Positions 23,342 through 30,526 of a DNA stretch of 37,757 nucleotides are shown here, piece after piece. A model generated the notes under the pieces. That model had not been told where the DNA came from and made no database searches. It was given only the letters and a program-made list of their open reading frames with translations. The translations under genes and the position numbers were made by a program. Positions within the stretch are counted from its first letter, which is position 1. Every line of letters starts with the position of its first letter. This stretch comes from an uncultured Pseudomonadota bacterium (GTDB taxonomy: Bacteria; Pseudomonadota; Alphaproteobacteria; RF32; CAG-239), in contig CASFRM010000017.1 of assembly GCA_949297185.1 (NCBI GenBank), positions 1 to 37,757 on the forward strand. The letters are read 5' to 3'.

Positions 23342-24664
23342 TTACCATTTGCTTTCCTTGTTTTGCTTGAACATATCTTCAATAACAACCTGACCGTTGC
23401 CATAAGTCCTGACCTTGCCACGGTCATATACCGGCTCGGCAAAGGTTAAGACAAAGGCATCGGCCTTATCGGGCGAGCGTCCTAATCTTTTTTTGACTTC
23501 ATCTTTGCTCTCAAGCTGGAGCCGCCCTTTGGCATCGTATTTTTTGTTGACCGAACATAAGTCGCTCAATAACTCTTCATCAGGTACCAACTCAACCGGC
23601 AATTCTTGAGATAGCCAAGCTCTTGCGTTATCCCACATTTCGGCGCGGCGATTGACATATCTTTCTTCTAAAATCGCCTTGCCGCCAAAATTTACCGCAC
23701 GAATTATGTCGCGATAACCACGGGATTGTAAAATGTCATAGACACCGCCGCCGACACCTCCGGCATCGAGAAAAATTCGAGCCGGTGAATAGTCGTTTAT
23801 TATTCCTTGGCAATAATCGGCTATGCTCACGATATCTTGCTTTTTTACGGTCTCGAACTTAAAGCACCAACGGCCGCGGCGAAAACAAAATACCGTACTG
23901 TCATCGCCAAAACGAGCAATATCCAATCCAATAACCAAGGGAGAATCGCTTGATGATATTTTTCCCATAAAAGCTTGGCGAACCAATTTTGGGGCAATCA
24001 GTTTTGAAGCACCTTGAGCTAAAGGTTGCCCAAGCCATATATGTAAATAATCATCCGGCGATTCTTTTTGACACTTGGCAGCTTGCAGCTTTAGTTCTTG
24101 AGGACAAAATGGATTATCATAATAATTTACTTTCACAACCAAGGTTCTGTCATCGGGATTAGCGGCCAACAAAACCCACAGTGGATCGTTTTCTTCTTCG
24201 CGGTTCATGGATATCCAGATTTCGGATCCGTCTTTTCTGATGGTCGGAGATAAAATATCCCATGATTTTTTTGAGATACTCTGGCCTTCTTCTATCCATG
24301 CAATATCAACACCTTCGAGTGATTTAATTTTTTGGATATCTTGATCGCGAAGTCCTTTGAAAATAAATTTGCTGCCGGTAATTTTATTTTCAATTTTGGT
24401 TTCGGTTATTTTGTAGTCCTTCATTTCGTAAAAAGATATGCGTTCACACAAAAGACGATATACGGAATCCTTTATGCTGTCTTGTACTTCTCGCAAACAG
24501 GCAATAAGAAGTTTTTCCATACGCCCCTTTAGTAACAGACTGTCGGCAAAAGCATAAGATTTGCCGCCGCCACGGCCGCCGTAATAAAATTTTATCCGCT
24601 TTTTTTGAGTCAAAAGCGGAGCAAACACCTGCGGTATGCGGGCGGTAACGGTTTGATTGTTCAT
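23342..24664 (-). CDS. terL: Terminase large subunit
   Basis: 440 residues, DNA-packaging motor and nuclease. The ATPase part has Walker A GGRGGGKS (29-36), Walker B IAWIEE (121-126), and a coupling motif near 167 (LLAANPDD). The RNase H-like nuclease carries D248 (VIGLDIARFGDDS), D300 (RIFLDAGGVGGG) and the late DKADAF Asp, so both activities look intact. The family resembles those used by headful (pac) phages. AGGAA lies about 11 bases before the ATG. Confidence 0.92.
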   Translation of the reverse strand: MNNQTVTARIPQVFAPLLTQKKRIKFYYGGRGGGKSYAFADSLLLKGRMEKLLIACLREVQDSIKDSVYRLLCERISFYEMKDYKITETKIENKITGSKFIFKGLRDQDIQKIKSLEGVDIAWIEEGQSISKKSWDILSPTIRKDGSEIWISMNREEENDPLWVLLAANPDDRTLVVKVNYYDNPFCPQELKLQAAKCQKESPDDYLHIWLGQPLAQGASKLIAPKLVRQAFMGKISSSDSPLVIGLDIARFGDDSTVFCFRRGRWCFKFETVKKQDIVSIADYCQGIINDYSPARIFLDAGGVGGGVYDILQSRGYRDIIRAVNFGGKAILEERYVNRRAEMWDNARAWLSQELPVELVPDEELLSDLCSVNKKYDAKGRLQLESKDEVKKRLGRSPDKADAFVLTFAEPVYDRGKVRTYGNGQVVIEDMFKQNKESKW

Positions 24665-24678
24665 GGTGGTTTTAATTC

Positions 24679-25083
24679 CTATTTATTTACAAATTCTACC
24701 AAAACTTTTTTGAGTTCTTCATTTAGTTGGTTTTCCGATGTGTCTTGCCAAGAATTCGGAAAATTATTTTTTAAGATAAAGTCTGCCTTATGCAATCTAA
24801 CGCATTGGTCGACCAGATAAGCCTCGCATTTTTTCTTGGCTCTTCTGATGAGCTCGGCAAATTCAGGATTATTTTGATAGTCATCCAAATCTTTATCAGA
24901 AAGCCCCAGATAATCACAAAGCCCCGTCAGATGTAACGGGGCTTGTTCGTTTATTTCAATTACTTCACCTTTTTTGGGGCTGTATACTTCGCTTTTGAAA
25001 TTGGCTCTTTCGTTAAAGTATTTTTCGATTTTGCGTTCCATGGCCGCAACAGATTGATATTTGACAGGTGTTGCAAGTCCCAT
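24679..25083 (-). CDS. terS: Terminase small subunit (gp3-like)
   Basis: 134 residues, expected to recognise the packaging site and regulate TerL. It matches the P22 gp3-type DNA-packaging family: SVAAMERKIEKYFNE, then PLHLTGLCDYLGLSDKDLDDYQNNPEFAELIRRAKKKCEAYLVDQ and FILKNNFPNSWQD. Start chosen at 25083 because GGAG lies nine bases before it and the upstream frame has no family similarity. It lies just after a terminator, so its transcription needs read-through or a promoter in 25084-25123. Confidence 0.82.
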   Translation of the reverse strand: MGLATPVKYQSVAAMERKIEKYFNERANFKSEVYSPKKGEVIEINEQAPLHLTGLCDYLGLSDKDLDDYQNNPEFAELIRRAKKKCEAYLVDQCVRLHKADFILKNNFPNSWQDTSENQLNEELKKVLVEFVNK

Positions 25084-25123
25084 TGGTGATAACTCCTTTA
25101 TTTCGTAAATTGGGCATAAAAAA

Positions 25124-25154
25124 ATGAGCAAGTGGTCTTGACCCACTTACTCAT
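25124..25154 (-). terminator. Terminator between regulator and packaging genes
   Basis: Minus-strand stem of 12 positions (25154-25143 with 25135-25124, one A-C mismatch, 7-base loop) followed by T7. It stops the regulator transcript before terS, a natural site for antitermination control of the late operon. Confidence 0.75.
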
Positions 25155-25216
25155 CATGCTTGAAGTTGTACACCAGCCCGACGGCTATGTCAATATAGTG
25201 GAAAAAAAATATTTTT

Positions 25217-25360
25217 TTACCAGAACATAAAAACTCTTCCAAGTATAGGAATTTCAAGGGCTACACTAAAAATTATATGTGTGGATAAGTATCCAGATTT
25301 TATCTGATTGATGATATTTAATATTAGAAAAATTAGCGCGTAAATTTCAACTAAATCCAT
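25217..25360 (-). CDS. Short hydrophobic protein downstream of the regulator
   Basis: 47 residues, MDLVEIYALIFLILNIINQ followed by SGYLSTHIIFSVALEIPILGRVFMFW: two hydrophobic stretches divided by a Lys/Ser turn. AAGGA lies about 7 bases before the ATG. It is the only frame in the 25155-25423 gap and sits between the regulator and its terminator, so it should be expressed with the regulator. A membrane role such as superinfection exclusion is possible but unproved. A perfect DnaA-box sequence (25280-25288, minus strand) lies within it. Confidence 0.5.
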   Translation of the reverse strand: MDLVEIYALIFLILNIINQIKSGYLSTHIIFSVALEIPILGRVFMFW

Positions 25361-25423
25361 TTTTTTAGTCCTTATTTTGTTAAACAAGTAACTTTTACTA
25401 TAAATTTTATTTTGTGTAAAGTT

Positions 25424-25924
25424 TTAATTGTCATTTGTCCTACCACTCAATCTTTTGGTGTAAACAGAAACAACCCTATCTAAGCCTCTACACAAGTCAT
25501 ACCTACAAACATAAAAGAAATAACTCCGTTGTCTTTCACTCAATTCAGGAGATGGTTGCGGTTCAATTTCTTCTAAACAAACTTTTCTGATCAGCGGCCA
25601 GAACTCTGCCGGAATATTACGAATCGCTTTTTGATATCTATCAAGAGCATCCAAATACGGTTCGCTTTCGGTAGGAATGGAGGAATCGACCCGATCAGAA
25701 GAACCTGGTTGACTCCGCAGTTTTTGGCGGGCAACAATATGGTAGTCCAGCATAAATTTAAGACCGTAATGCAATCTGGTTTCGGCACCGTAGAGTGAAT
25801 TTTCTAGCTCAAGCCATCCTCTGTCATACCATACTTCGAGCAGGCTTTTCTTATAAAATTTACCGTTTTTTTTGGAAATTCCCTTATTTATGCTGTCTTT
25901 TTTGGTAGTGTATTTTATGGACAT
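25424..25924 (-). CDS. DUF6456-like putative late activator
   Basis: 166 residues. By eye it follows the DUF6456 pattern: LEVWYDRGWLELENSLYGAETRLHYGL (the G-x-L/I...Y/F-x-A-G-x-R-L block), then YLDALDRYQKAIRNIPAEFWPLIRKVC, and a C-terminal QRSYFFYVCRYDLCRGLDRVVSVY (the R-x-x-L-x-R-L/V...Y block). DUF6456 proteins are alphaproteobacterial; I recall that GafA, the activator of the Rhodobacter gene transfer agent, carries this domain. It is divergent from the repressor, with its promoter under the operator, and precedes the packaging genes, as expected for a late-gene switch. Direct DNA binding is not shown. Confidence 0.55.
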   Translation of the reverse strand: MSIKYTTKKDSINKGISKKNGKFYKKSLLEVWYDRGWLELENSLYGAETRLHYGLKFMLDYHIVARQKLRSQPGSSDRVDSSIPTESEPYLDALDRYQKAIRNIPAEFWPLIRKVCLEEIEPQPSPELSERQRSYFFYVCRYDLCRGLDRVVSVYTKRLSGRTNDN

Positions 25925-25942
25925 CTTAACCTCTTTTTAGTG

Positions 25943-26039
25943 ATTATATTGTATGTTTACAATATGAAAAATTGTAAAGTCAATGTATTTTTCAAATTTT
26001 ATAAAATCTGTTTACAAAATTGTAAAAATGCAATACAAT
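25943..26039. promoter_or_regulatory. Divergent control region with operators
   Basis: Three related inverted repeats of TTTACAA/TTGTAAA type: ATATTGTA-N4-TACAATAT (25946-25965), TTTACAAT-N7-ATTGTAAA (25956-25978) and TTTACAA-AA-TTGTAAA (26011-26026). A minus-strand TATAAT (25948-25943) for the regulator overlaps the first. The repressor promoter is TTTACA (26011-26016), 17 bases, TACAAT (26034-26039), with its -35 inside the third. Repressor binding would therefore shut the regulator and limit its own gene. Confidence 0.75.
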
Positions 26040-26074
26040 CTAGGCACTTCATGATAACTCGGGAGAATATTAAT

Positions 26075-26785
26075 ATGGATAAACAACAACAAGTACGCGA
26101 TTTTTTGGAAAACGCCATTAAAGAAAGAGGATTAAGCCTTAATGCACTATCCTTAAAACTGGGAAAAAATTCGACCTATTTGTTCCATTTTATTAAAAGA
26201 CATTCCCCGAGAAGACTTGATGAAACGACAAGGCACAAGCTAGCGGAAATCCTTAATGTTTCTGAACAAGAACTTTGTGATTTTCCCTTACAGACAAATG
26301 TTATTCAAGATAAGTTGGCTACTCTTACCAACCTGTTTGGTCTGTCTAAAAACAAATCAGATGAAATGGTTGCTATTGATGTTTTTGATATGGACGGCAC
26401 AAATAAAGGCAGATTCGAGCAGATTAAAAAAAACACCTTGGGCGAAATTGTCATGACCAAAAATCTGTTTAATATATATACCTCTGCTAACACAATACCT
26501 GAAAATATTAAAATTATTAAGGTTTATGGTGATGCGATGTCGCCAACTCTTAATTCCGGAGATTTCGTATGGGTTGATACATCTTTTGCAACGATGAATT
26601 CCGATGGAATATATTTGTTGAATACAGCTGGTGATGTATTAATCAGACGCTTACAAGTCAATCCTTTTGATAACTCGGTTGAAGTAAATGCCGATAATAA
26701 ATCTTACCGTTCTTTTAGTATTGTAGACTGCAAAAAGCTTAATGTTTGCGGTAAAGTAATAATGGTTACAAAGAAGAATTTTTAA
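26075..26785 (+). CDS. Prophage repressor, HTH plus S24 (LexA/CI-like) domain
   Basis: 236 residues. N-terminal helix-turn-helix in 14-40 (KERGLSLNALSLKLGKNSTYLFHFI) and a C-terminal S24 domain (about 145-236) with YGDAMSPTLNSGD, nucleophile S156. The usual catalytic Lys is replaced: GDVLIRRLQ has R191 where LexA has Lys. No Ala-Gly cleavage site is seen in the linker. The protein may thus dimerise without RecA-driven self-cleavage. I start at ATG 26075 (GGGAG upstream); the longer frame runs through its own operator. It should hold the leftward activator and the rightward small gene off. Confidence 0.85.
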   Translation: MDKQQQVRDFLENAIKERGLSLNALSLKLGKNSTYLFHFIKRHSPRRLDETTRHKLAEILNVSEQELCDFPLQTNVIQDKLATLTNLFGLSKNKSDEMVAIDVFDMDGTNKGRFEQIKKNTLGEIVMTKNLFNIYTSANTIPENIKIIKVYGDAMSPTLNSGDFVWVDTSFATMNSDGIYLLNTAGDVLIRRLQVNPFDNSVEVNADNKSYRSFSIVDCKKLNVCGKVIMVTKKNF

Positions 26786-26787
26786 GC

Positions 26788-26868
26788 TTATCCACAAATA
26801 TTGTAAATTTACAAAATGCACTTGATGTATTTTTTTGTTTTGCTATTTGTATTGTATATTAACAATAC
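26788..26868 (+). promoter_or_regulatory. Right operators and DnaA box
   Basis: TTGTAAATTTACAA (26801-26814) is a perfect 14-base palindrome; GTATTGT-N6-ACAATAC (26849-26868) is a second inverted repeat ten bases before the next ATG. Both share half-sites with the left operators, so the small gene downstream is likely repressed by the same protein. A perfect DnaA box TTATCCACA (26788-26796) lies alongside. Confidence 0.65.
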
Positions 26869-26878
26869 GAGGTGCAAA

Positions 26879-27139
26879 ATGTATGATGATAAAATAAATC
26901 TTCTGCTTACCCAATTATTCTTTCAATTTGAAGAAAATATCTTTGTTAATGACGGGGTGTGGCCCAGAAAAGTAAACCTGATATTTGCCTTTGCCGATTA
27001 TATCGAAAATATGAAAGATGCCGAAATCGCCTACTATCTTGAGACCGAAAATCAGAGCATAATTAACGATTTTCGGCTTGCAGCCAGAAAAGGAATCGAA
27101 GCTTGGCTAAAAGAAAATATGAAGACACTTATGGTATGA
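26879..27139 (+). CDS. Small repressor-controlled gene, unknown
   Basis: 86 residues, MYDDKINLLLTQLFFQFEENIFVNDGVWPRKVN onward, mainly helical, ending in a Lys-rich tail. I do not recognise it. I start at 26879, where GAGG has good spacing, not at the upstream ATG that would cover the operators. It is the only gene in the position where early rightward genes of a lambda-like switch are found, so an antirepressor, excision or host-takeover role is possible. The C-terminus nearly meets the convergent host gene. Confidence 0.6.
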   Translation: MYDDKINLLLTQLFFQFEENIFVNDGVWPRKVNLIFAFADYIENMKDAEIAYYLETENQSIINDFRLAARKGIEAWLKENMKTLMV

Positions 27140-27144
27140 CAAAA

Positions 27145-28257
27145 CTAAAACACTATTAGCGGAACATTCATTTCTTCTGGTGTTAAACCGGCATGATTGG
27201 CTGCCAAATATTCTATTTCCAAGCCACCGTCCTGTTTGTAACAAAAACATTTATCCCTTGTTCCTACTGCAATAAAGTCGCCAATAAAATCTTTTACTCG
27301 CGGATGCTCATTACCATCTCCCAACAACTTGGAATTTAGGAAATCTTCGTGAGCAAACAAGATAAAATCATCACCGAAAAGTTCATTAAATTTTGAAGCA
27401 AAAAATTTCTGCTTTCCATCCTTGATGAAAAAGCTCATTGCTCTGCCTTCCAATGATGGCGAAACGGCGAAGCAATCAGCGAGTTCGGGATAATCGTTAA
27501 GACAAACAGGATTGGTATTTACGATGCCGTGGTCGGCAGTCACCACAACAACGCTGTTTTGCAGACGCTCAGATAACTTTTGTAAATTATTTTCTATATT
27601 CTTTATTACCTCTGTCACCTTAGCAGAATCCACACCCTCCTCGTGTAATTCATGATCCGGTGATATCCAATAGGCCGAAACGAAGGTTGGCTTTGTGGCT
27701 TCTTTATCAATAACGGCAATTCTGCAACACAATTCCTTAAAAGTTTTTGCGCCGCCGGGCACAAATTTCGGAAATACTTGCTTATATTCTACCTTGTGGT
27801 TTTGCTCCAAAATTTGCTGATAAATGGTCTTATACGGCAGCTTTTCGGCAGCACTGGGTGAACCAAAAGGTTTATGCGTATAAAATCCTCGGTTCAAAAA
27901 AATCTCTACAGGTTCGCCAAACTCCTTAAAATACGGCATCCACCCAAGCCAACCATGCTCTATCGGATATAAACCGGAATGCATTGAAGTTGTTGCAGCT
28001 GCCGTTGTCGGCGGAAAAACACTGGAAATTACCGTTTTTTGGTGACGCCTGAGGAATCCATCGCTTTCTAGGTGGCGTCGTAAAATATCATCGCTTAAGC
28101 CGTCTAATATAAGAAAAACTACATTTTGTTTCTCATTCTTTTGCAATATTACATCTAATTCGGGTAAAGTGCCGTGATGCGTTTTTGCTCCGAAATATCG
28201 CAAAAAAGAATTGCTTAAATTAACAATATTTTTATTACCTGAAGTAAAAACCGCCAT
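27145..28257 (-). CDS. Alkaline phosphatase superfamily phosphodiesterase
   Basis: 370 residues of the nucleotide pyrophosphatase/phosphodiesterase branch. Metal and nucleophile motifs are visible: FLILDGLSDD (D52), SVFPPTTAAATTSMHSG (nucleophile Thr84 or Thr85), YWISPDHELHEEG (D and H ligands), VVTADHGIVN, and a final ANHAGLTPEEMNVPLIVF with the last His. There is no signal peptide, so it is probably cytosolic or membrane-associated. Relatives cut phosphodiester or phosphate esters; the substrate is not clear. GGAAGG precedes the ATG. It marks the return to host DNA right of the prophage. Confidence 0.85.
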   Translation of the reverse strand: MAVFTSGNKNIVNLSNSFLRYFGAKTHHGTLPELDVILQKNEKQNVVFLILDGLSDDILRRHLESDGFLRRHQKTVISSVFPPTTAAATTSMHSGLYPIEHGWLGWMPYFKEFGEPVEIFLNRGFYTHKPFGSPSAAEKLPYKTIYQQILEQNHKVEYKQVFPKFVPGGAKTFKELCCRIAVIDKEATKPTFVSAYWISPDHELHEEGVDSAKVTEVIKNIENNLQKLSERLQNSVVVVTADHGIVNTNPVCLNDYPELADCFAVSPSLEGRAMSFFIKDGKQKFFASKFNELFGDDFILFAHEDFLNSKLLGDGNEHPRVKDFIGDFIAVGTRDKCFCYKQDGGLEIEYLAANHAGLTPEEMNVPLIVF

Positions 28258-28269
28258 TTTTAGCCTTCC

Positions 28270-28887
28270 TTACAAGCTATTTAGCCAAACTGCTATTTTA
28301 TTGTCGACAAGAGCATCATATTTTTTCGGTAAGTTATTAAATGATTGTCCCTCGCCTAACTTAGCATTTTGGGCATGACGAGCAAAGTCTTCAAAATAGC
28401 TTCCGACATTGCTGCCCTGAGTTGAGAAAGGCACAACATTCTTTCCCTTAAAATCAGCGGTTTGCAAAAAAGTATAAAGCGGGGTTGCCATAGTATACCA
28501 CCACACCGGAGCCCCGATAAAAATAGTATCATAAGCGCCAAAATCCGGCATGCCACCTTGCAATTTTGGATATTCCATATTTTTTAGTTGTTGTTTTACA
28601 CTGAGGGCAAACCATGGATAACGGTCGAGCTTTTCTTGGGTTTTAATTTCATACATATCGCCGCCGATATTTTGCTGTATTCTTTGGGCTATATCTTTAG
28701 TATGACCGCTCAGAGAATAATAAACGATTAAAACCTTACCGAAATCTTTTTTAACGGCAATCTTTTCGCCTTCATATTGCGACATTTCTTTTTGATTTCT
28801 TTGTGCTACTCGCCACAAATGAAAACAACCTATTCCACCACCAATCAATGCAACCAAAACTATAAAGTAAATTATCATCTTCAACAT
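28270..28887 (-). CDS. Membrane-anchored flavodoxin-family protein
   Basis: 205 residues: an N-terminal transmembrane helix (about 3-20), then a flavodoxin domain. The FMN phosphate loop is YYSLSGHTKDIAQRI (T/S-x-S-x-x-T form), followed by GAPVWWYTMATPLYTFL and FSTQGSNVGSYFEDF, typical of flavodoxin_4 proteins. Start set at 28887 (MLKMIIYF), because AGGAGG lies five bases before this ATG while the upstream one has no site. Probably a short-chain redox carrier or quinone reductase relative held at the membrane. The phosphodiesterase gene follows after 12 bases. Confidence 0.82.
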   Translation of the reverse strand: MLKMIIYFIVLVALIGGGIGCFHLWRVAQRNQKEMSQYEGEKIAVKKDFGKVLIVYYSLSGHTKDIAQRIQQNIGGDMYEIKTQEKLDRYPWFALSVKQQLKNMEYPKLQGGMPDFGAYDTIFIGAPVWWYTMATPLYTFLQTADFKGKNVVPFSTQGSNVGSYFEDFARHAQNAKLGEGQSFNNLPKKYDALVDNKIAVWLNSL

Positions 28888-29029
28888 TTTATCCTCCTGT
28901 TTTGCCATACTTCAAAATTGTGAGCGACTTACAGTTAATTGTCAATTTTAAAAATAACTAAATTAACCTTGATTTATAACTATTTATTTTATATACCACA
29001 TTTGCTTTATTACAAATAAGGAGAATAAT

Positions 29030-29380
29030 ATGTTTAATATATTGGCGGTTTTCTTAGGCGGCGGAATCGGCTCAATACTGCGTTGGATGGTATGCAATAA
29101 AATCAATACCCATTGGGGAACAATGGCGGTAAATGTTATTGGCGCCTTTTTAATCGGCTGTGCATATGCGTATATTTCACAGAAAACAAATCTTCGTTCA
29201 GAAATTCGCCTTTTTGTTATGACCGGATTGCTCGGCGGATTTACAACCTTTTCGACTTACCTTTTGGATTTTACCAATTTGATAAACAAAGGCTCTTTGC
29301 CGGAATCAGGAACATATTTGGCCTTCTCCATTATAATCGGCGTGTGCGGGCTGTTGGCCGGAATTAAATTGGTCGCCTAA
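29030..29380 (+). CDS. crcB: Fluoride channel CrcB/Fluc
   Basis: 116 residues, four membrane helices. Family motifs: FLGGGIGSILRWM, the NVIGAFLIGCAY helix with the pore Asn, and GLLGGFTTFSTYLLD, containing the Phe box and Na+-site residues. It works as a dual-topology dimer that expels fluoride. AAGGAG precedes the ATG. I looked for the crcB fluoride riboswitch in the ~120 bases upstream and saw none; that stretch is plain AT-rich sequence. Confidence 0.93.
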   Translation: MFNILAVFLGGGIGSILRWMVCNKINTHWGTMAVNVIGAFLIGCAYAYISQKTNLRSEIRLFVMTGLLGGFTTFSTYLLDFTNLINKGSLPESGTYLAFSIIIGVCGLLAGIKLVA

Positions 29381-29381
29381 G

Positions 29382-29669
29382 CTAATTTCTGCCGTTAATG
29401 TAGCTTTTATAATCGCAATATTTTTCTAAAGCCGCAATCTGTGATGCCTCGTCGATACCCGTCGCATAGGTGTGATCGTTTTTTATTTCTTCAATTAACT
29501 TCTTTAGCTCTTTGACATCGTTAATTTTTGCTATATTTATTTGGCGATTTAGCAATATATATGACGATATTTTTTGAAACGCCTTCATTATATCGCCAGA
29601 GGCTGTTTTGCCTTTGAACAGTTTTTCAAGACTCAAAAATTTTTCAAAGCTTATATTTTCATCAGTCAT
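29382..29669 (-). CDS. Small core-binding-like protein (island member 1)
   Basis: 95 residues, function unknown. Helical throughout: FEKFLSLEKLFKGKTASGDIMKAFQKISSYILL, then VKELKKLIEEIKND, ending AALEKYCDYKSYINGRN. The final A-L-x-K-Y-C-D-Y block and the helix order match the two plus-strand proteins across the divergent promoter, suggesting three homologues of a recombinase-type core-binding fold. It has no catalytic residues. Possible roles are DNA binding or regulation of the divergent operon. Confidence 0.55.
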   Translation of the reverse strand: MTDENISFEKFLSLEKLFKGKTASGDIMKAFQKISSYILLNRQINIAKINDVKELKKLIEEIKNDHTYATGIDEASQIAALEKYCDYKSYINGRN

Positions 29670-29701
29670 TGTCTTTCCTTTCGTTGTTATATTTTATACA
29701 T

Positions 29702-29770
29702 AATATATAAAAATATATAAGTCAATATAATTTTATATATTGACATTAATTTTAATGCGATGTATATAAT
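29702..29770. promoter_or_regulatory. Divergent promoters of the helicase island
   Basis: Very AT-rich spacer. Plus strand: TTGACA (29740-29745) with TATATA/TATAAT at 29763-29770. Minus strand: TTGACT (29725-29720) facing the 95-residue gene. Several ATATA/TATAT inverted repeats lie between them and could be operator sites. Confidence 0.6.
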
Positions 29771-29791
29771 ATTATATGAAAGGATAAGACA

Positions 29792-30508
29792 ATGAAAAAT
29801 ACTTATTTAAAAATATGGTCAGATTTCGTAGTAAATGAGGGAATTCTCCCTGCCCCGATTATAAGAAAGTTGGGAAATTTCGATAACTCGCCGACATTAA
29901 TTGCTAAAATTCTAATCGAACGCGAGAACTTCAAAACCAAATCTTCGGAACTCGAAGATATTCAAAATGCCGCTCAAACAGCTTTTTTGGGAGACACCGA
30001 AATGGTAGACTGGCTTAAGGAAGTTACTCCGCTTTTGCAAATTTTGGAAATTGATTACAATAACATTGGCCACAATCTAAATCTTATTGATGCTGTGAAC
30101 GGAGCTTGTTTGAGCTTTATAAAATCATGTTACTTATTGCCTGATAAAGTACTCAATAATTATATAAATCAGATAGAAACCAAGGAAAGCAAAGCAACCA
30201 CAGCCCCTTTTGACTACGCCAAAGAAGCTGCACAAAAGGAAAAATATTCAGAATTCTTAGCGGCAAAAGGATACTCTGCCAACACCATTAACAGCTATAG
30301 AAGTGCCATAAATAATATAGGGGCTTTACCCAGCGTAAGTACAAATATTTGGGCAATACAAACATCTTTGGATATAAACGACTTAGTGTCGGAACTTGAG
30401 TACAATAAAAATCATGCCCATGACGACTACAAAGAAAAAGATATTAAAAGCAATAAAACGCTTTCAAACGCTCTTAAAAGATATTGCGAATTTGTTGACA
30501 ATTTATAA
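29792..30508 (+). CDS. Core-binding-like domain protein (island member 2)
   Basis: 238 residues. The N-terminal ~135 residues are unlike anything I recognise. From 151 comes a tyrosine-recombinase SAM-like N-domain: KYSEFLAAKGYSANTINSYRSAINNI (151-176), followed by a spacer and the closing NALKRYCEF (226-234). No catalytic domain (R..H-x-x-R..Y) follows, and the frame ends cleanly, so this is not a broken integrase by simple truncation. AAAGGA lies 8 bases before the ATG. First gene of a four-gene unit with the helicase. Confidence 0.65.
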   Translation: MKNTYLKIWSDFVVNEGILPAPIIRKLGNFDNSPTLIAKILIERENFKTKSSELEDIQNAAQTAFLGDTEMVDWLKEVTPLLQILEIDYNNIGHNLNLIDAVNGACLSFIKSCYLLPDKVLNNYINQIETKESKATTAPFDYAKEAAQKEKYSEFLAAKGYSANTINSYRSAINNIGALPSVSTNIWAIQTSLDINDLVSELEYNKNHAHDDYKEKDIKSNKTLSNALKRYCEFVDNL

Positions 30509-30526
30509 TTCAGAAGGAGAAAAAAT

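Larger units (their letters stand above)
10248..27139. mobile_element. Podovirus-like prophage, no visible integrase
   Basis: Twenty-nine genes with a complete head, tail-adaptor, fibre, lysis and repressor set, gene order close to P22-type short-tailed phages (terS, terL, portal, scaffold, capsid, gp4- and gp10-like). It has no integrase, excisionase, replication or recombination gene and no obvious att repeats at either edge. Left border: the terminator of the host M23 gene. Right border: between the 86-residue gene and the host phosphodiesterase. Reading frames are intact and tightly packed, so this is not a random ruin. Possible states: defective prophage, domesticated particle, or an element using a host recombinase. 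Borders are approximate. Confidence 0.85.

Noticed and set aside
25940-26074. 45-residue extension of the repressor
   Set aside because: It would cover the operators and the repressor promoter; the start at 26075 has a good ribosome site.
26842-26881. dif-like site for XerCD integration at the prophage right edge
   Set aside because: Only the central TGTATA-TTA resembles dif. The arms do not match, and the palindrome is better explained as an operator.
28909-29029. Fluoride riboswitch upstream of crcB
   Set aside because: No crcB-motif core or pseudoknot partners are visible; the stretch is plain AT-rich sequence.
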